Assembly: GCA_903943625.1 (NCBI GenBank)
Contig: CAJAPL010000030.1
Coordinates: forward strand, 1 to 8,148
DNA length: 8,148 nucleotides
Direction of reading: 5' to 3'
From: an uncultured bacterium
Lineage (GTDB): Bacteria; Patescibacteriota; Gracilibacteria; Absconditabacterales; Absconditicoccaceae
Numbering within the stretch: position 1 is the first letter of the stretch; every line of letters begins with the position of its first letter. The notes under the pieces were generated by a model. The model made no database searches and had not been told where the DNA came from. It worked only from the letters and a program-made list of their open reading frames with translations. The translations under genes and the position numbers were made by a program. Positions 7,659-8,148 of the stretch are shown piece after piece.

Positions 7659-8148
7659 TTAAAGCTTCACAACTTTAAATTGTTTCTTACCTTTTCTAAG
7701 CAATAAAATATTATTCACAAAACCATTTTTTGAAATTATCATTTGAGCATCTTCCACTTTCGCTTCATTTATAAAAAGTGAACCCGATTGTATCATTTTT
7801 TTTGCATCTCCATTTGAGCTTGTAAGTCCACATTCTGTGAATAAGTCCAAAACTTTCATCTCTTTTTCTTTCATTTCTATGCTTCAAGTTTCAGCAGCCA
7901 ACGCTTCCAAATCCTCCTTATTAAATCATTTTATGGTTTCCATGATATCTTCTCATCCAAACAATACTTTGCTTATTTTCTCTGCTTGTACGACCGCATC
8001 TTTTCCAAATAGTACTTCTACGACCCAGCTAGCAAGCTCTTTTTGTCCATATCTCAGCCCAGGATTCTCCATATGTTTTGCTACTATCTCATCTATTTCT
8101 TCGACAGATTTCAACGAAAACACTTTCAATAATTTTCATATTAAACTA
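7659..8148 (-). CDS. tyrS: Tyrosyl-tRNA synthetase, C-terminal part (5' end outside window)
   Basis: The last 162 residues are visible; the catalytic Rossmann domain with HIGH and KMSKS motifs lies beyond the window. The enzyme charges tRNA-Tyr with tyrosine. The visible start matches the family's alpha-helical region: [19 protein letters not shown], then [19 protein letters not shown], where many TyrRS have a 'QKxLAxEVTxLVHGxE' segment. The final 70 residues form an S4 RNA-binding domain: [20 protein letters not shown], then [15 protein letters not shown] and a short basic end ([11 protein letters not shown]) before TAA. Four in-frame TGA codons read as Gly. No CGA or CGG codon occurs in this part. 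The Nudix gene follows after 16 nt in the same direction. Confidence 0.94.

Overview
The window is an AT-rich bacterial segment read with a changed genetic code. No TGA codon in any of its six protein genes ends translation. About 137 in-frame TGA codons (hand count) fall at glycine positions, including the invariant glycines of the penicillin-binding KTG motif, the deformylase GxGLAA motif and the Nudix box. This UGA=Gly code (table 25) is known from Absconditabacteria (SR1) and Gracilibacteria (BD1-5). A second layer is visible: CGA and CGG codons sit where conserved protein families have tryptophan (CHAP 'CTWYVA' and 'NAKDW', the PBP 'RDxW' and 'WxGN' sites, the GT51 'EDxRYW' site). UGA=Gly together with CGA/CGG=Trp is the code reported for Absconditabacterales, so the source is most likely an Absconditabacteria (candidate phyla radiation) genome. 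All five visible stop codons are TAA.

Layout. 1-471 (-): 3' part of peptide deformylase, cut by the window edge. 472-622: divergent intergenic region with candidate promoters. 623-712 (+): tRNA-Ser(UGA) with encoded CCA. 732-1793 (+): membrane-anchored LysM-CHAP protein, 19 nt after the tRNA. 1794-2040: intergenic region with three perfect short hairpins. 2041-5292 (+): class A bifunctional penicillin-binding protein of 1083 residues. 5293-5346: convergent gap with a long inverted repeat. 5347-6939 (-): a 530-residue secreted protein of no recognised family, with a consensus sigma70-type promoter at 6970-6997. 6995-7176: tandem 36-bp hairpin repeats and a GC-richer repeat block. 7190-7642 (-): MTH1-like Nudix hydrolase. 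7659-8148 (-): C-terminal part of tyrosyl-tRNA synthetase, cut by the window edge; it and the Nudix gene look like one operon.

Together the genes cover translation (deformylase, tRNA-Ser, TyrRS), nucleotide-pool cleaning (Nudix) and the cell envelope (LysM-CHAP hydrolase, PBP, secreted protein). A standard bacterial gene caller (code 11) would break every protein gene here into fragments and produce many false antisense ORFs. None of the five visible start sites has a clear Shine-Dalgarno sequence.
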